Shown piece after piece: positions 44,116-51,936 of a DNA stretch of 55,206 bases. A program made the translations under genes and the position numbers. The stretch lies in NCBI GenBank assembly GCA_036654455.1, contig JAVVRZ010000003.1, positions 172,357-227,562 of the forward strand, given 5' to 3'. Every line of letters begins with the position of its first letter. The stretch's first letter is position 1. The notes under the pieces were generated by a model. The model had not been told where the DNA came from. It made no database searches and was given only the letters and a program-made list of their open reading frames with translations. This DNA is from Clostridia bacterium. Lineage in GTDB: Bacteria; Bacillota; Clostridia; Christensenellales; CAG-314.

Positions 44116-46638
44116 TTATATTTTAGGATTGCGTTCGTTCAATTTTTGGTAAATTTGGTCGGCAATTTGTTCTGCGCCGTAAGAAGCGTGGGTCGAGAGA
44201 GCTTTTGCTTTAAGTTCACGCTGTAAATCAGCGTCAAAATAAAGTTTTTGTAAGTATTTAATTGCTTGCTTTACGGTATTTGCTTTTACTGCGCAACCGA
44301 CTTTGATGTAATACTGCCCGATTGCCTTTTCAATAGGGGTAGTGTAGAGGGTAATGATGCTAGGCACGCCAAAGTAGCAAAACTCGGCGATAGTGTTAGC
44401 TCCGCTTTTTCCCATAAAACAGTCGGCGCAACCTACTACGTTAAGCATATTATTGCAATATCCTAGCGGTAAGAAGGTAATGTTTGGTTTGGCTTTAAGT
44501 TTTGACAGTTCTTCAAACATTTGTTTGTTGCTACCGCATACGGCTATTACGGTTAGAGGCAAATCAAGTTTTATTAATTCTTGCGCTACGTCTTTAAGTT
44601 TTCCGCAAGCGTAACCGCCGTCTACAAGCACAACGGTAAATTTATCAAGGGGTACGCCGATAATTTTACGATTTTCATTTTTGTCTAAGCTTATTGAAAG
44701 CGCTTCTTTTCGTATTGCAAAGGGAACTACGGCAATTTTGTCTTTATCTACTCCCAAATATTTAACAGCCTCGTCTCTGCCTTTTTGCACGCTGATTAGC
44801 GTTAAGTCGGGGTCAATATCCCACTGCATATCCATATCTGCGTCGGGGCAATATAGAATATTTTGCGGTGGGTTAGGCAAGCGTTTTGCCACGTAACTAG
44901 TAGCCCAGTGCGTGCTAAACACAATATCGGCGTCGAACTGACGCATTAAATCGTAACTATCGGCATAAGCGTTTTTTACAAGACGTTCCATAATAAATTC
45001 CATAAAGACATCTTTTCCAAATAAGTGCATACCAAAAAAACATAGTTTGCCATATCCACGCAAAGTGTTGTAGCGTTTAACTTCTTCTACCATACGTTGC
45101 TCAAAGGCAACAAGACTAGCCTTGTTGCTATCTTTATAAAATGAAGTTCGTGTAACATCGCAAAGCTGTCCGTATTTTGCTTCAAACGCATCGGCGACGG
45201 CTTTCATAGGCATAATATGACCTAGTCCTGCTTCTACAAAGGGAAAAAGAACTTTTGCCCGACGGTTTAAAGGGGCAAAGACCGTCTTTTGTTTATTTAT
45301 AGTTGCGTCATAGTCTTTTTGTATCGCCACCATAAATACTACATAATAAAATATAAAGTAGAAGAAAAAGAAAGAACAGTCAATAAACGAATAGCCTATA
45401 ATGGCGCACAGCCCTAGCCCTAAGAAAAATCTATCGACGGTAATTTTTTTAACTATTACGATTATTGTAGTTATGCGGTGGAAGATGTAACTTAATAGAC
45501 CTACTATTCCGCAGTTGACTAGAAATTGTATAAATGTATTGTGGTAGAAGTAGGTTATGCTTGGCGGTTGTTCTAAATATCTGTCCATAAAGCCAACGCC
45601 TAAAAATGGTTCTTTTACAAATATTTTAGTTATTCCCTCCATATAAATTTTAAATCTACCCGAATCATTCAAACCCGAATGTATATAGTGTTGTAAACTT
45701 GCGTAAACGGTATCCCACTTGATAATCGCAATCAATATAACAAATACCGCCATAGTCACAAGACAAATAATATTGCCTAGCCTACCCCTTTGATTTTTAA
45801 TCAATGCAAATACCATACCTAAGGCAAATAGGGGTAGCGAAAGTAATAGGCAACCTCTACAAAATGTAAAGTAGATGCCGACAATCATTAAAGCCGAAAG
45901 AATAGTAAAGATGTATCCTCTTTTGCTGACGCTTGCATAGTAGAGGGTAAAAGCTAGCCCAACAAGCAAAATATTAGCAAAGTTATTAGACACGCCCCAG
46001 CCCATATATACATACCCTTTATTAAATGTTTGGCGAAGCGGTTCGCTCCTTATATAAAGTAGGGCAATTTGACAAAGCATAAGTACCGAGGCTACAATTA
46101 CCGTCCTTGCAATATACTGCATAGAGGAAGTTTTTGTTCCGGCTTTAAGCAGAACGTATAGACCCGCAAAGCAAATTGCAAACGCTCCGCCCATTAACAT
46201 AGAAAGTATATTGTAATCAGTATAGAATATACCGCCAAGCGTAAGCGATGCCGAGATAGCTACAAGCCCCCAAAACTGCAAGTCAAGTTTAACTTTGGGC
46301 TTGTATTTAATTAAGTAAAAGATAATCGAGGCGATTAATAATGCAAAAAGAATTATAATATAGGGGATATATGGTACAATACCCGTCTTGTACCAATTTG
46401 CGCTTTCCTTTTGCCCTACGCACATAACCGTCATAAACAGTATAGGCGAAATGGTAATTAAGTCGTTCCCTATTATAAAAGTTAGGATAATAAATACGCA
46501 AAGTATACAAACCGTAATCACTTCAAGGTTAAACTGACTACTTAGCAAAACAATTACCGCTATAAAAATAGGATAAAGTATGCTTCGCTGAAAAAGTTTA
46601 AACATTTCTAAAAAATTATTTCTATTTTTTGTTATCAT
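44116..46638 (-). CDS. Fusion of O-antigen-ligase-like membrane domain and GT28 (MGDG-synthase-like) glycosyltransferase
   Basis: A protein of about 840 residues. The first 440 residues are 12 or so membrane segments with the WzyC/O-antigen ligase pattern, including a large loop ending FMDRYLEQPPSITYFYHNTF with the family H-N pair. The last 380 residues are a GT-B glycosyltransferase of the MurG/MGDG-synthase type: EAGLGHIMPMKAVADAF (acceptor loop), VLVDGGYACGK, and the donor site GKSGANTIAEFCYFGVPSI. Such a fusion could polymerise or transfer a lipid-linked glycan and add sugar to a lipid (inference). The start is placed at ATG 46638, which has AAGGACG nine bases upstream; an in-frame ATG at 46677 is the alternative. 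Confidence 0.82.
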   Translation of the reverse strand: MITKNRNNFLEMFKLFQRSILYPIFIAVIVLLSSQFNLEVITVCILCVFIILTFIIGNDLITISPILFMTVMCVGQKESANWYKTGIVPYIPYIIILFALLIASIIFYLIKYKPKVKLDLQFWGLVAISASLTLGGIFYTDYNILSMLMGGAFAICFAGLYVLLKAGTKTSSMQYIARTVIVASVLMLCQIALLYIRSEPLRQTFNKGYVYMGWGVSNNFANILLVGLAFTLYYASVSKRGYIFTILSALMIVGIYFTFCRGCLLLSLPLFALGMVFALIKNQRGRLGNIICLVTMAVFVILIAIIKWDTVYASLQHYIHSGLNDSGRFKIYMEGITKIFVKEPFLGVGFMDRYLEQPPSITYFYHNTFIQFLVNCGIVGLLSYIFHRITTIIVIVKKITVDRFFLGLGLCAIIGYSFIDCSFFFFYFIFYYVVFMVAIQKDYDATINKQKTVFAPLNRRAKVLFPFVEAGLGHIMPMKAVADAFEAKYGQLCDVTRTSFYKDSNKASLVAFEQRMVEEVKRYNTLRGYGKLCFFGMHLFGKDVFMEFIMERLVKNAYADSYDLMRQFDADIVFSTHWATSYVAKRLPNPPQNILYCPDADMDMQWDIDPDLTLISVQKGRDEAVKYLGVDKDKIAVVPFAIRKEALSISLDKNENRKIIGVPLDKFTVVLVDGGYACGKLKDVAQELIKLDLPLTVIAVCGSNKQMFEELSKLKAKPNITFLPLGYCNNMLNVVGCADCFMGKSGANTIAEFCYFGVPSIITLYTTPIEKAIGQYYIKVGCAVKANTVKQAIKYLQKLYFDADLQRELKAKALSTHASYGAEQIADQIYQKLNERNPKI

Positions 46639-46677
46639 TTGTACTTTCGTCCTTATGTATTTAAAATATTTTATCAT

Positions 46678-46830
46678 AATTTTATTTTTTTGTATATACT
46701 ATTAGTAATTATAATGCTATAATAGTATTTAGCTACTTGCAAAATAGCAGTGTTTGTAATATGACAAATTTATTATGTAACAAAGAGTATCTTAGTATTT
46801 AAATTATTACTAAAATATTTTATAAATGTG
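46678..46830. other. AT-rich intergenic region between divergent units
   Basis: No open reading frame. It should hold the minus-strand promoter of the fusion glycosyltransferase; several TATAAT-like boxes occur (for example near 46710-46728) but I cannot choose one. The plus-strand promoter of the second riboswitch begins at 46831. Confidence 0.4.
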
Positions 46831-46859
46831 TTGACAGTCGGTTTTTGTTGTGTTACAAT
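46831..46859 (+). promoter_or_regulatory. Promoter of the second c-di-GMP riboswitch operon
   Basis: TTGACA at 46831-46836 and TACAAT at 46854-46859, spacer exactly 17. RNA would start at about 46866, at the edge of the aptamer. Confidence 0.88.
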
Positions 46860-46864
46860 AGGTT

Positions 46865-46948
46865 AAACATAAAGGCAAACTTATCGTGAGGTAAGGACGC
46901 AAAGCTATAGGGTCTATTAATTTAGATAGCCAGTTGCTGTTATAACAA
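46865..46948 (+). ncRNA. Cyclic-di-GMP-I (GEMM) riboswitch, copy 2
   Basis: All GEMM-I elements are in order: GGCAAAC, a hairpin CTTATC-GTGA-GGTAAG with a GNRA tetraloop, the invariant GGACGCAAAGC (46894-46904), TATAGGG, hairpin TCTA…TAGA, and TAGCCAGTTGCTG. The closing stem ATAA-x-GGC with GCT-x-TTAT uses bases that also form the terminator arm, so c-di-GMP binding should favour read-through (ON switch, inferred). The core is nearly identical to copy 1 at 18.3 kb, linking the two loci in one regulon. Confidence 0.95.
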
Positions 46949-46969
46949 GTATGTTATAATGGCTTTTTT
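46936..46969 (+). terminator. Riboswitch terminator (first of three)
   Basis: GCTGTTATAAC (46936-46946) pairs with GTTATAATGGC (46953-46963) with two wobbles and a six-base loop, followed by six T. Its 5' arm overlaps the aptamer 3' strand. Confidence 0.88.
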
Positions 46970-46994
46970 ATTTTTGGATACATATTGTAATTAG

Positions 46995-47043
46995 CCATTA
47001 TTTTAGCTGACAATTAAGTTAGCTTAGAATAATGGTTTTTTTA
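46995..47043 (+). terminator. Second terminator-like hairpin in the leader
   Basis: CCATTATT (46995-47002) pairs with AATAATGG (47028-47035), extended inwards by AGCT…AGCT pairing, followed by TTTTTTTAT. It lies between the riboswitch terminator and the first gene. Confidence 0.8.
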
Positions 47044-47061
47044 TAGTAATATTGCCAAAAT

Positions 47062-47100
47062 AGTCATTTGATTGTAACATACAAGCAAGTGACTTTTTAT
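47062..47100 (+). terminator. Third terminator-like hairpin in the leader
   Basis: AGTCATTTG (47062-47070) pairs with CAAGTGACT (47086-47094) over nine base pairs with one wobble, followed by TTTTATTATT. It ends only 5 bases before the ribosome binding site of the first gene, so it could also affect translation. Confidence 0.75.
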
Positions 47101-47117
47101 TATTAAGGGAGATGCCA

Positions 47118-47846
47118 ATGAGAGTTAGACAAGTTGCAAAGTGGTCAAGAAGATTAACACTATTAAGAATATCCACTATTGCAATTATCGTTACTTCTTT
47201 GCTGTCAATATCAATAATGGCGGTAACTTATTACGGCGATAAGGTTGGCAATTATATAGTAAGCGTTAAGAAGGACACCTTGTGGGGGCTTTCGCTGAGC
47301 GAGATGCCAGATTTTACTTCTTCTAGCGCAAACTTAATAGCTCCGGGCGTTAAGAACCTTACAAATATTACTTATGGTACTATCAACCCTAGCGACAAGA
47401 CACACTTAGGCGGTTCGCACAACAGGTACGAGGGCAATCAAGGTATGTACTTTGCATACACCTTCTATTTGCGTAACGAGTCGACTCAGCCGGTATCATA
47501 TAACGCAACAATCGATATCGAAGGCGAATTTCTTGACGTAAGCTCTGCGGTAAGGATAATGGTTATTAAGGACGGTTTGTCTACAATCTACGCAAAGGCA
47601 AGACCCGACGGAACTGCCGAAGACCACCAATACTTAGAGCAAAACAACGCAGGTTACGGTTACAGCACTCAAATGTTTTTGGACGGCAAGCATATCGTAA
47701 ATCAAAAATATATTATCGGGCTTAAAGAAACTCACAAGTATACTGTAATTTTATGGCTTGAAGGCGAAGACGAACAGTGTACAAACGCAATTAAGGGCGG
47801 TTCGATTAGACTTGCTATGGGTTTTGAAATATCAAGTAAGAAATAA
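47118..47846 (+). CDS. Divergent fibre-operon protein, membrane-anchored or signal-bearing
   Basis: A 242-residue protein with a basic N-terminus (RVRQVAKWSRRLTLLR) and one hydrophobic segment (about 18-40), lacking the FAWF motif of its neighbours. The C-terminal part VILWLEGEDEQCTNAIKGG clearly parallels VVVWLEGKDGDCFNGIIGD of the three following subunits, including the single cysteine (Cys221). It is thus a distant member of the same beta-sandwich family, perhaps an uncleaved base or capping subunit comparable to TapA for TasA (inference). The start is ATG 47118, correctly spaced from AAGGGAG at 47105-47111; the ATG at 47112 touches the ribosome binding site. First gene after the riboswitch and triple terminator. 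Confidence 0.75.
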   Translation: MRVRQVAKWSRRLTLLRISTIAIIVTSLLSISIMAVTYYGDKVGNYIVSVKKDTLWGLSLSEMPDFTSSSANLIAPGVKNLTNITYGTINPSDKTHLGGSHNRYEGNQGMYFAYTFYLRNESTQPVSYNATIDIEGEFLDVSSAVRIMVIKDGLSTIYAKARPDGTAEDHQYLEQNNAGYGYSTQMFLDGKHIVNQKYIIGLKETHKYTVILWLEGEDEQCTNAIKGGSIRLAMGFEISSKK

Positions 47847-47946
47847 ACAACCTAATCAAATAAACTGTCAACCAAAAATAAACAAGTAAAACAAATTAAA
47901 ATAAAAACAAATTAAAAACTTTTAAAACATTTAGGAGGAACAAATT

Positions 47947-48897
47947 ATGAAGGCAGGAAGATTATTCTTACTAGTAACGGCGCTAGTCCTTACAGTAGCC
48001 TTAGCAGGCACAACAACATTTGCTTGGTTTACCATGAACGACACAGTAGGCGTTACAGGTATTAACTTTAACGTAGGTGGTAGCGAAGGGCTTATGATTT
48101 CGGCAAACGGAACAACAGGTAGCTACCGTGCTAACTTAAAGTCAAGCGACACAGCTATTGGTATGCCCGGCGCAACCGAAATAGTTCTCAAACCCGTTAC
48201 GCCCAAACTAGCGTCAGGCGCTTGGGACACAACAGACGGAACATTTAACTTTTTAGATAGAGCCAACGTAGATAAGGGTGACGTTAAAACTTGGGCAACC
48301 GGTAAAGACTTCTTTGTACAGAAGTTCTGGCTAAAAAGCGACGAGAAGATGGATATCAAATTTGCAACCCTTGAAGTAATTGCAAAAGATGGCGGTTCGG
48401 CAAAGACATTTAATAATATATTTACAGCTGGCTTTGACGCAGATGGAACCGGTGGCAACGCTTATCTTCCAGACAGTGGTAAGACTCTTGACGTAAGTTA
48501 TTATGGCGGAACAGGCGCAGACTTAGCTTATGGCGAAGCAGTTACGGCGCAAGCGCAAAACGCAATAAGATTTGCAGTATTTACTATTGCTAACGGTGTC
48601 TACACCCTAAGCTTTATTAGCAACCCTAACTATGATAAAGGTTGGAAAGACAATAATTTAGCCGCTGACTTATATGACGTTATCGAGAACAAAGGTCTTA
48701 AAACCAACGTTACCGAAAGCACAGGCATAGTAAACGGAATACCCACCTCAGTAGTTGGTCAAGTTGCAGCTGACGGAACACCTCTACAAATTGCAGTTGT
48801 AGTATGGCTAGAAGGCAAAGACGGCGATTGCTTTAATGGCATTATCGGCGACAACCTTACAATTAACTTTTCCTTTAAAGGCACAAAAGTTGTCTAA
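47947..48897 (+). CDS. TasA/camelysin-like fibre subunit 1
   Basis: A 316-residue exported protein. Residues 1-26 are a signal of the SipW-dependent type with TTTFAWF (22-28), then TMNDTVGV. The mature part is beta-rich, with glycine-rich linkers, and ends with a conserved block VVVWLEGKDGDCFNGIIGDN containing the only cysteine (Cys295), then a final beta strand FSFKGTKVV. The strong ribosome binding site AGGAGG (47933-47938) suggests high expression as a major structural subunit. Homology to TasA/camelysin is by signal type, size and organisation rather than strong identity. It is one of three tandem paralogues. Confidence 0.83.
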   Translation: MKAGRLFLLVTALVLTVALAGTTTFAWFTMNDTVGVTGINFNVGGSEGLMISANGTTGSYRANLKSSDTAIGMPGATEIVLKPVTPKLASGAWDTTDGTFNFLDRANVDKGDVKTWATGKDFFVQKFWLKSDEKMDIKFATLEVIAKDGGSAKTFNNIFTAGFDADGTGGNAYLPDSGKTLDVSYYGGTGADLAYGEAVTAQAQNAIRFAVFTIANGVYTLSFISNPNYDKGWKDNNLAADLYDVIENKGLKTNVTESTGIVNGIPTSVVGQVAADGTPLQIAVVVWLEGKDGDCFNGIIGDNLTINFSFKGTKVV

Positions 48898-48958
48898 GCA
48901 CTTATAAAAATTAAAAAAATAACACTTATAAAAAATTAAAAAAATTAAGGAGAAAATT

Positions 48959-49900
48959 ATGAAGACAGGAAGAATATTGATATTAGTAATGTCGTTAATT
49001 CTTACAGTAGCCCTAGCAGGCACAACAACGTTTGCTTGGTTTACTATGAACGACACAGTAGGCGTTAACGGGCTCAACTTTAACGTTGATGGCAACGAAG
49101 GGCTTATGATTTCGGCAAATAATTTAGACGGTAGTTACCGTATGAATTTAAAGTCCGGCGACACAGCGCTAGGTATGCCCGGTACGGCGGATATCTCTCT
49201 TACCGCAGTTACCCCTAAGCTAAGTACAACTGCGTGGGACGCAACTTACGCTTTTGAAGACAAGGCAGGAACGCAAACCGGCACGGTAGCAACTCCGGGC
49301 GCAACAGGCGGATTTTATGTATTACATCTATGGCTCAAATCTGACTTAGCTATGACGGTTACGTTAGACAAACTTACAATCGGCGCAGTTGCTGGAACTG
49401 GCAAAAATGTTCAAAACCCTTTCCAAGATAAATTTGACGCAGACGGAGCGGGCACCGCTTATGCTCCAACAGCAGGCAAAACTCTTGACGTAAGTTATTA
49501 TGGCGGAGCAGGCGACGACATTGCAACGGGCGGAGCTATTACAGCCGAAGCTCAAAATGCTACAAGATTTGCAGTATTTACAGTAAACGCCACCACCTAT
49601 GCTTTTAAAGCTGCTTATGACCCTAACTCAACGTTAGGTTGGGCAAATAACACAGCTAACTTAGCGGCAGACCTATACGATATTATTAGCAACCAAGCTC
49701 TTGGAACAACTACTCACGTAGAAATGACAGGCATTAAGACAGTCCCAGACGCTGACGTGATATGTACTCTTACCGCAGGCGTAGCGCAAGAAATTGCAGT
49801 TGTAGTATGGATTGAAGGCAAAGACGGCGATTGCTTTAACGGCATTATCGGCGACAAGCTTGTAGTTAGTTTTAGCTTTAAGGGAACAAAAGTAGTTTAA
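48959..49900 (+). CDS. TasA/camelysin-like fibre subunit 2
   Basis: A 313-residue paralogue of the preceding gene. The first 48 residues and the last 40 are nearly identical to subunit 1 (TTTFAWFTMNDTVGV; EGKDGDCFNGIIGD with Cys292), while the centre differs in length and sequence, though TLDVSYYGG and the NLAADLYD segment persist. There is one further cysteine (in VICTLTAG). AAGGAG precedes the ATG. The pattern of conserved ends and diverged middle fits subunits that co-polymerise through shared terminal strands and expose variable faces (inference). Confidence 0.83.
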   Translation: MKTGRILILVMSLILTVALAGTTTFAWFTMNDTVGVNGLNFNVDGNEGLMISANNLDGSYRMNLKSGDTALGMPGTADISLTAVTPKLSTTAWDATYAFEDKAGTQTGTVATPGATGGFYVLHLWLKSDLAMTVTLDKLTIGAVAGTGKNVQNPFQDKFDADGAGTAYAPTAGKTLDVSYYGGAGDDIATGGAITAEAQNATRFAVFTVNATTYAFKAAYDPNSTLGWANNTANLAADLYDIISNQALGTTTHVEMTGIKTVPDADVICTLTAGVAQEIAVVVWIEGKDGDCFNGIIGDKLVVSFSFKGTKVV

Positions 49901-49934
49901 TTAATCACAGGCATAAAAATTAAGGAGAACAATA

Positions 49935-50945
49935 ATGAACAAAACTAGAAAATTAGTCATTATGATTACGGCGCTTGTTGCAGTCATAGCCTTGTCCGGC
50001 ACTACAACTTATGCGTGGTTTTCTATGAATGATACAGTTGATGTTTCAGGACTTAATCTTCAAGTTACTTCTTATGGCGGGCTAGAAATATCAGCAAATC
50101 ACGCAGAAGGCTCTTATAGAACTCAACTTTCACAAGGTAGCCCGGGAATGCCCGCAAAAGATGCGGTAAGGACATTAGCGCCCGTTTCACCTAAATTAGC
50201 TGTGGGTTCTAACGCTTGGGATAACTATGTATTTGAGAAGATGACACGCAACCAAACTAGCGGAACAAGAGAATATACAAATAAAGGTAGCGTTAGCGAC
50301 GTTAATACCGACAAAGACTTCTTTGTTCAAAACTTTTGGATTAAAAGCGACAACGCAATGGAATTGAAGTTGACTAGCTTACTTGTAAAGCCAAATAGCT
50401 CAACTACCAATACATATAGCTATATAAATCCATTTGCGCAAGGCGCAACGCCAACTTACCCGGGTTACACTGTCAGCGGTCAAGACACCTTAGACGTTTC
50501 TTACTATGATAGCAACAATACCGGCGCAAATTCTAAGCAAGGCGACAGGATAGTAGCTTACGCTCAAAACGCTATTAGGGTAGCAATATTTATAATAACC
50601 GGCGAAGGCACAGGTGAAAGTCCTTATGTCTATACGTTAAAATATATCTACAATCCTAATTACGACCAAGGGTGGAAGGATAACAACTTAGCAGCCGACT
50701 TATTTGACTGTTCCTATGGCGATGCTTATGGCACGACAAATACTACCGAAGTAACTTGCGCAAACGGAGTTAAGCTTAACGGAGTAAGCAAAGGTGGCGA
50801 TACGTTAGGCAATATCACGGACAAAGTCGAGCTACATATAGCCGTAGTAGTATGGCTAGAAGGCAAAGACGGCGATTGTTTTAACGGTATTATCGGCGAC
50901 GACTTAACGATAGACTTTGAAATTTCGGGTATTAAAATTCCGTAG
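49935..50945 (+). CDS. TasA/camelysin-like fibre subunit 3
   Basis: A 336-residue paralogue of the two preceding subunits, more diverged: signal with TTTYAWF (23-29), then SMNDTVDVSGL. The shared blocks TLDVSYYDS, NPNYDQGWKDNNLAADLFD and EGKDGDCFNGIIGDD (Cys315) are retained. Two extra cysteines (in LFDCSYG and EVTCANG) may form an additional disulfide. AAGGAG precedes the ATG. It is the last gene before the separate sipW-like promoter at 50981. Possibly a minor or adaptor subunit (inference). Confidence 0.82.
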   Translation: MNKTRKLVIMITALVAVIALSGTTTYAWFSMNDTVDVSGLNLQVTSYGGLEISANHAEGSYRTQLSQGSPGMPAKDAVRTLAPVSPKLAVGSNAWDNYVFEKMTRNQTSGTREYTNKGSVSDVNTDKDFFVQNFWIKSDNAMELKLTSLLVKPNSSTTNTYSYINPFAQGATPTYPGYTVSGQDTLDVSYYDSNNTGANSKQGDRIVAYAQNAIRVAIFIITGEGTGESPYVYTLKYIYNPNYDQGWKDNNLAADLFDCSYGDAYGTTNTTEVTCANGVKLNGVSKGGDTLGNITDKVELHIAVVVWLEGKDGDCFNGIIGDDLTIDFEISGIKIP

Positions 50946-50980
50946 AACAAAAATAACATTAACTAAAATTTAATTAACTG

Positions 50981-51009
50981 TTGCAATTTTATTAAAACAA
51001 AGGTATAAT
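50981..51009 (+). promoter_or_regulatory. Separate promoter for the signal peptidase / AAA+ unit
   Basis: TTGCAA at 50981-50986 and perfect TATAAT at 51004-51009, spacer exactly 17. It allows signal peptidase and ATPase synthesis without passing the riboswitch. Confidence 0.85.
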
Positions 51010-51051
51010 TAAATTTGACTCAGCATCAAACAACAAATAAATTATATTTTT

Positions 51052-51085
51052 CTTTCTCATACTGTAAATAAGCGGTATGAGAAAG
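51052..51085 (+). other. Perfect inverted repeat in the 5' leader of the signal peptidase gene
   Basis: CTTTCTCATAC (51052-51062) and GTATGAGAAAG (51075-51085) form an 11-bp hairpin with a 12-base loop. It is followed by GAGAATATA rather than a T-run, so it is not a plain terminator. It might be an mRNA processing or stabilising element or a protein-binding site. Confidence 0.7.
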
Positions 51086-51130
51086 GAGAATATATCAAGA
51101 GCTAATTCAAATTTAAGGACGGATACAACA

Positions 51131-51883
51131 ATGAAGAAGACAAAAAAACAAATTATTGAAATTATCATCGACGTAATTGCAGTTATTCTTTGCGTATTAT
51201 TACTGATTGTAGCAATTAATGTAATAGCGTCAAGCGGAAAAGGTTATACCGCTTATTTTGGCAAGTTGTACTTGCCGGTAGAATCTAATTCAATGTGGTC
51301 AAGCGACGAAGCAAACCGCAAGCCTACTACGGACACTATGTTAGGCAGTTTCAAGAAGGGCGATATGCTTGTCGTTGACGAATTAGACGATGAAGAAAAA
51401 CAAAATTTAAAGGTAGACGACCTCATTACCTTTAAAATGGTCGTAGGCGAAGGCAAAGACAGGGTAGAGATACTCAATACTCACAGAATTGTCGGCATTG
51501 TTAGGAGTCTTGACGGCGAAAAAATCCTTACTTGTTTGACAAGAGGCGATGCGGCGGCGGTAGATAGTGAGCCTGAACGTTCGCCGATAGACTTTGTAGT
51601 AGGCAAGGTCGAAAAAATTAAAGTAGACGGCGGTGGTTTCGGTCTATGGATAAGCACTCCTAGCGGATTTTTTGTAGCCATAGTGTTACCGTCACTACTC
51701 GTAGTAGCTTATTTTGTAGCTATGCTAATAATCACCTTTGTGCAAAGGAATAAAGCAAAGTCTGCAATAGATAAAGAAGAAATGAGAAAACAATTAGAAG
51801 CCGAGATAAGAGAACAGCTTGCCACAAAGAGTTCGCCCGAAAATGTTGATACCGAGGCTGAAACTCCTAAGCAACAAGATTAA
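51131..51883 (+). CDS. ER-type signal peptidase I, SipW-like
   Basis: A membrane-bound signal peptidase of the archaeal/ER type found in Firmicutes as SipW, which processes TasA-like matrix proteins. Catalytic Ser54 lies in VESNSMW; the general base is His118 (NTHRIVG) rather than the lysine of ordinary bacterial enzymes; conserved aspartates lie in TRGDAAAVDSE (Asp140, Asp145), followed by VVGKV. Membrane helices at about 8-33 and 180-203, then a charged coiled-coil tail. The start is ATG 51131 with AAGGA eleven bases upstream; the longer in-frame ATG at 51077 falls in the 3' arm of a hairpin. Its neighbours with FAWF signals are the obvious substrates (inference). Confidence 0.9.
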   Translation: MKKTKKQIIEIIIDVIAVILCVLLLIVAINVIASSGKGYTAYFGKLYLPVESNSMWSSDEANRKPTTDTMLGSFKKGDMLVVDELDDEEKQNLKVDDLITFKMVVGEGKDRVEILNTHRIVGIVRSLDGEKILTCLTRGDAAAVDSEPERSPIDFVVGKVEKIKVDGGGFGLWISTPSGFFVAIVLPSLLVVAYFVAMLIITFVQRNKAKSAIDKEEMRKQLEAEIREQLATKSSPENVDTEAETPKQQD

Positions 51884-51936
51884 TCTTCTTCTAAACCAAA
51901 TAAATAAAATAAACAAAAAGCGTTGGTAACAATAAG

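Noticed and set aside
46865..46948. Tandem c-di-GMP aptamers at the second locus
   Set aside because: Only one GACGCAAAGC core is present; the downstream hairpins are terminators without aptamer elements.
51077..51130. Upstream ATG as the start of the signal peptidase
   Set aside because: It falls in the 3' arm of a perfect hairpin, lacks a ribosome binding site, and adds a polar segment ahead of the membrane helix; ATG 51131 has AAGGA at a usable distance.
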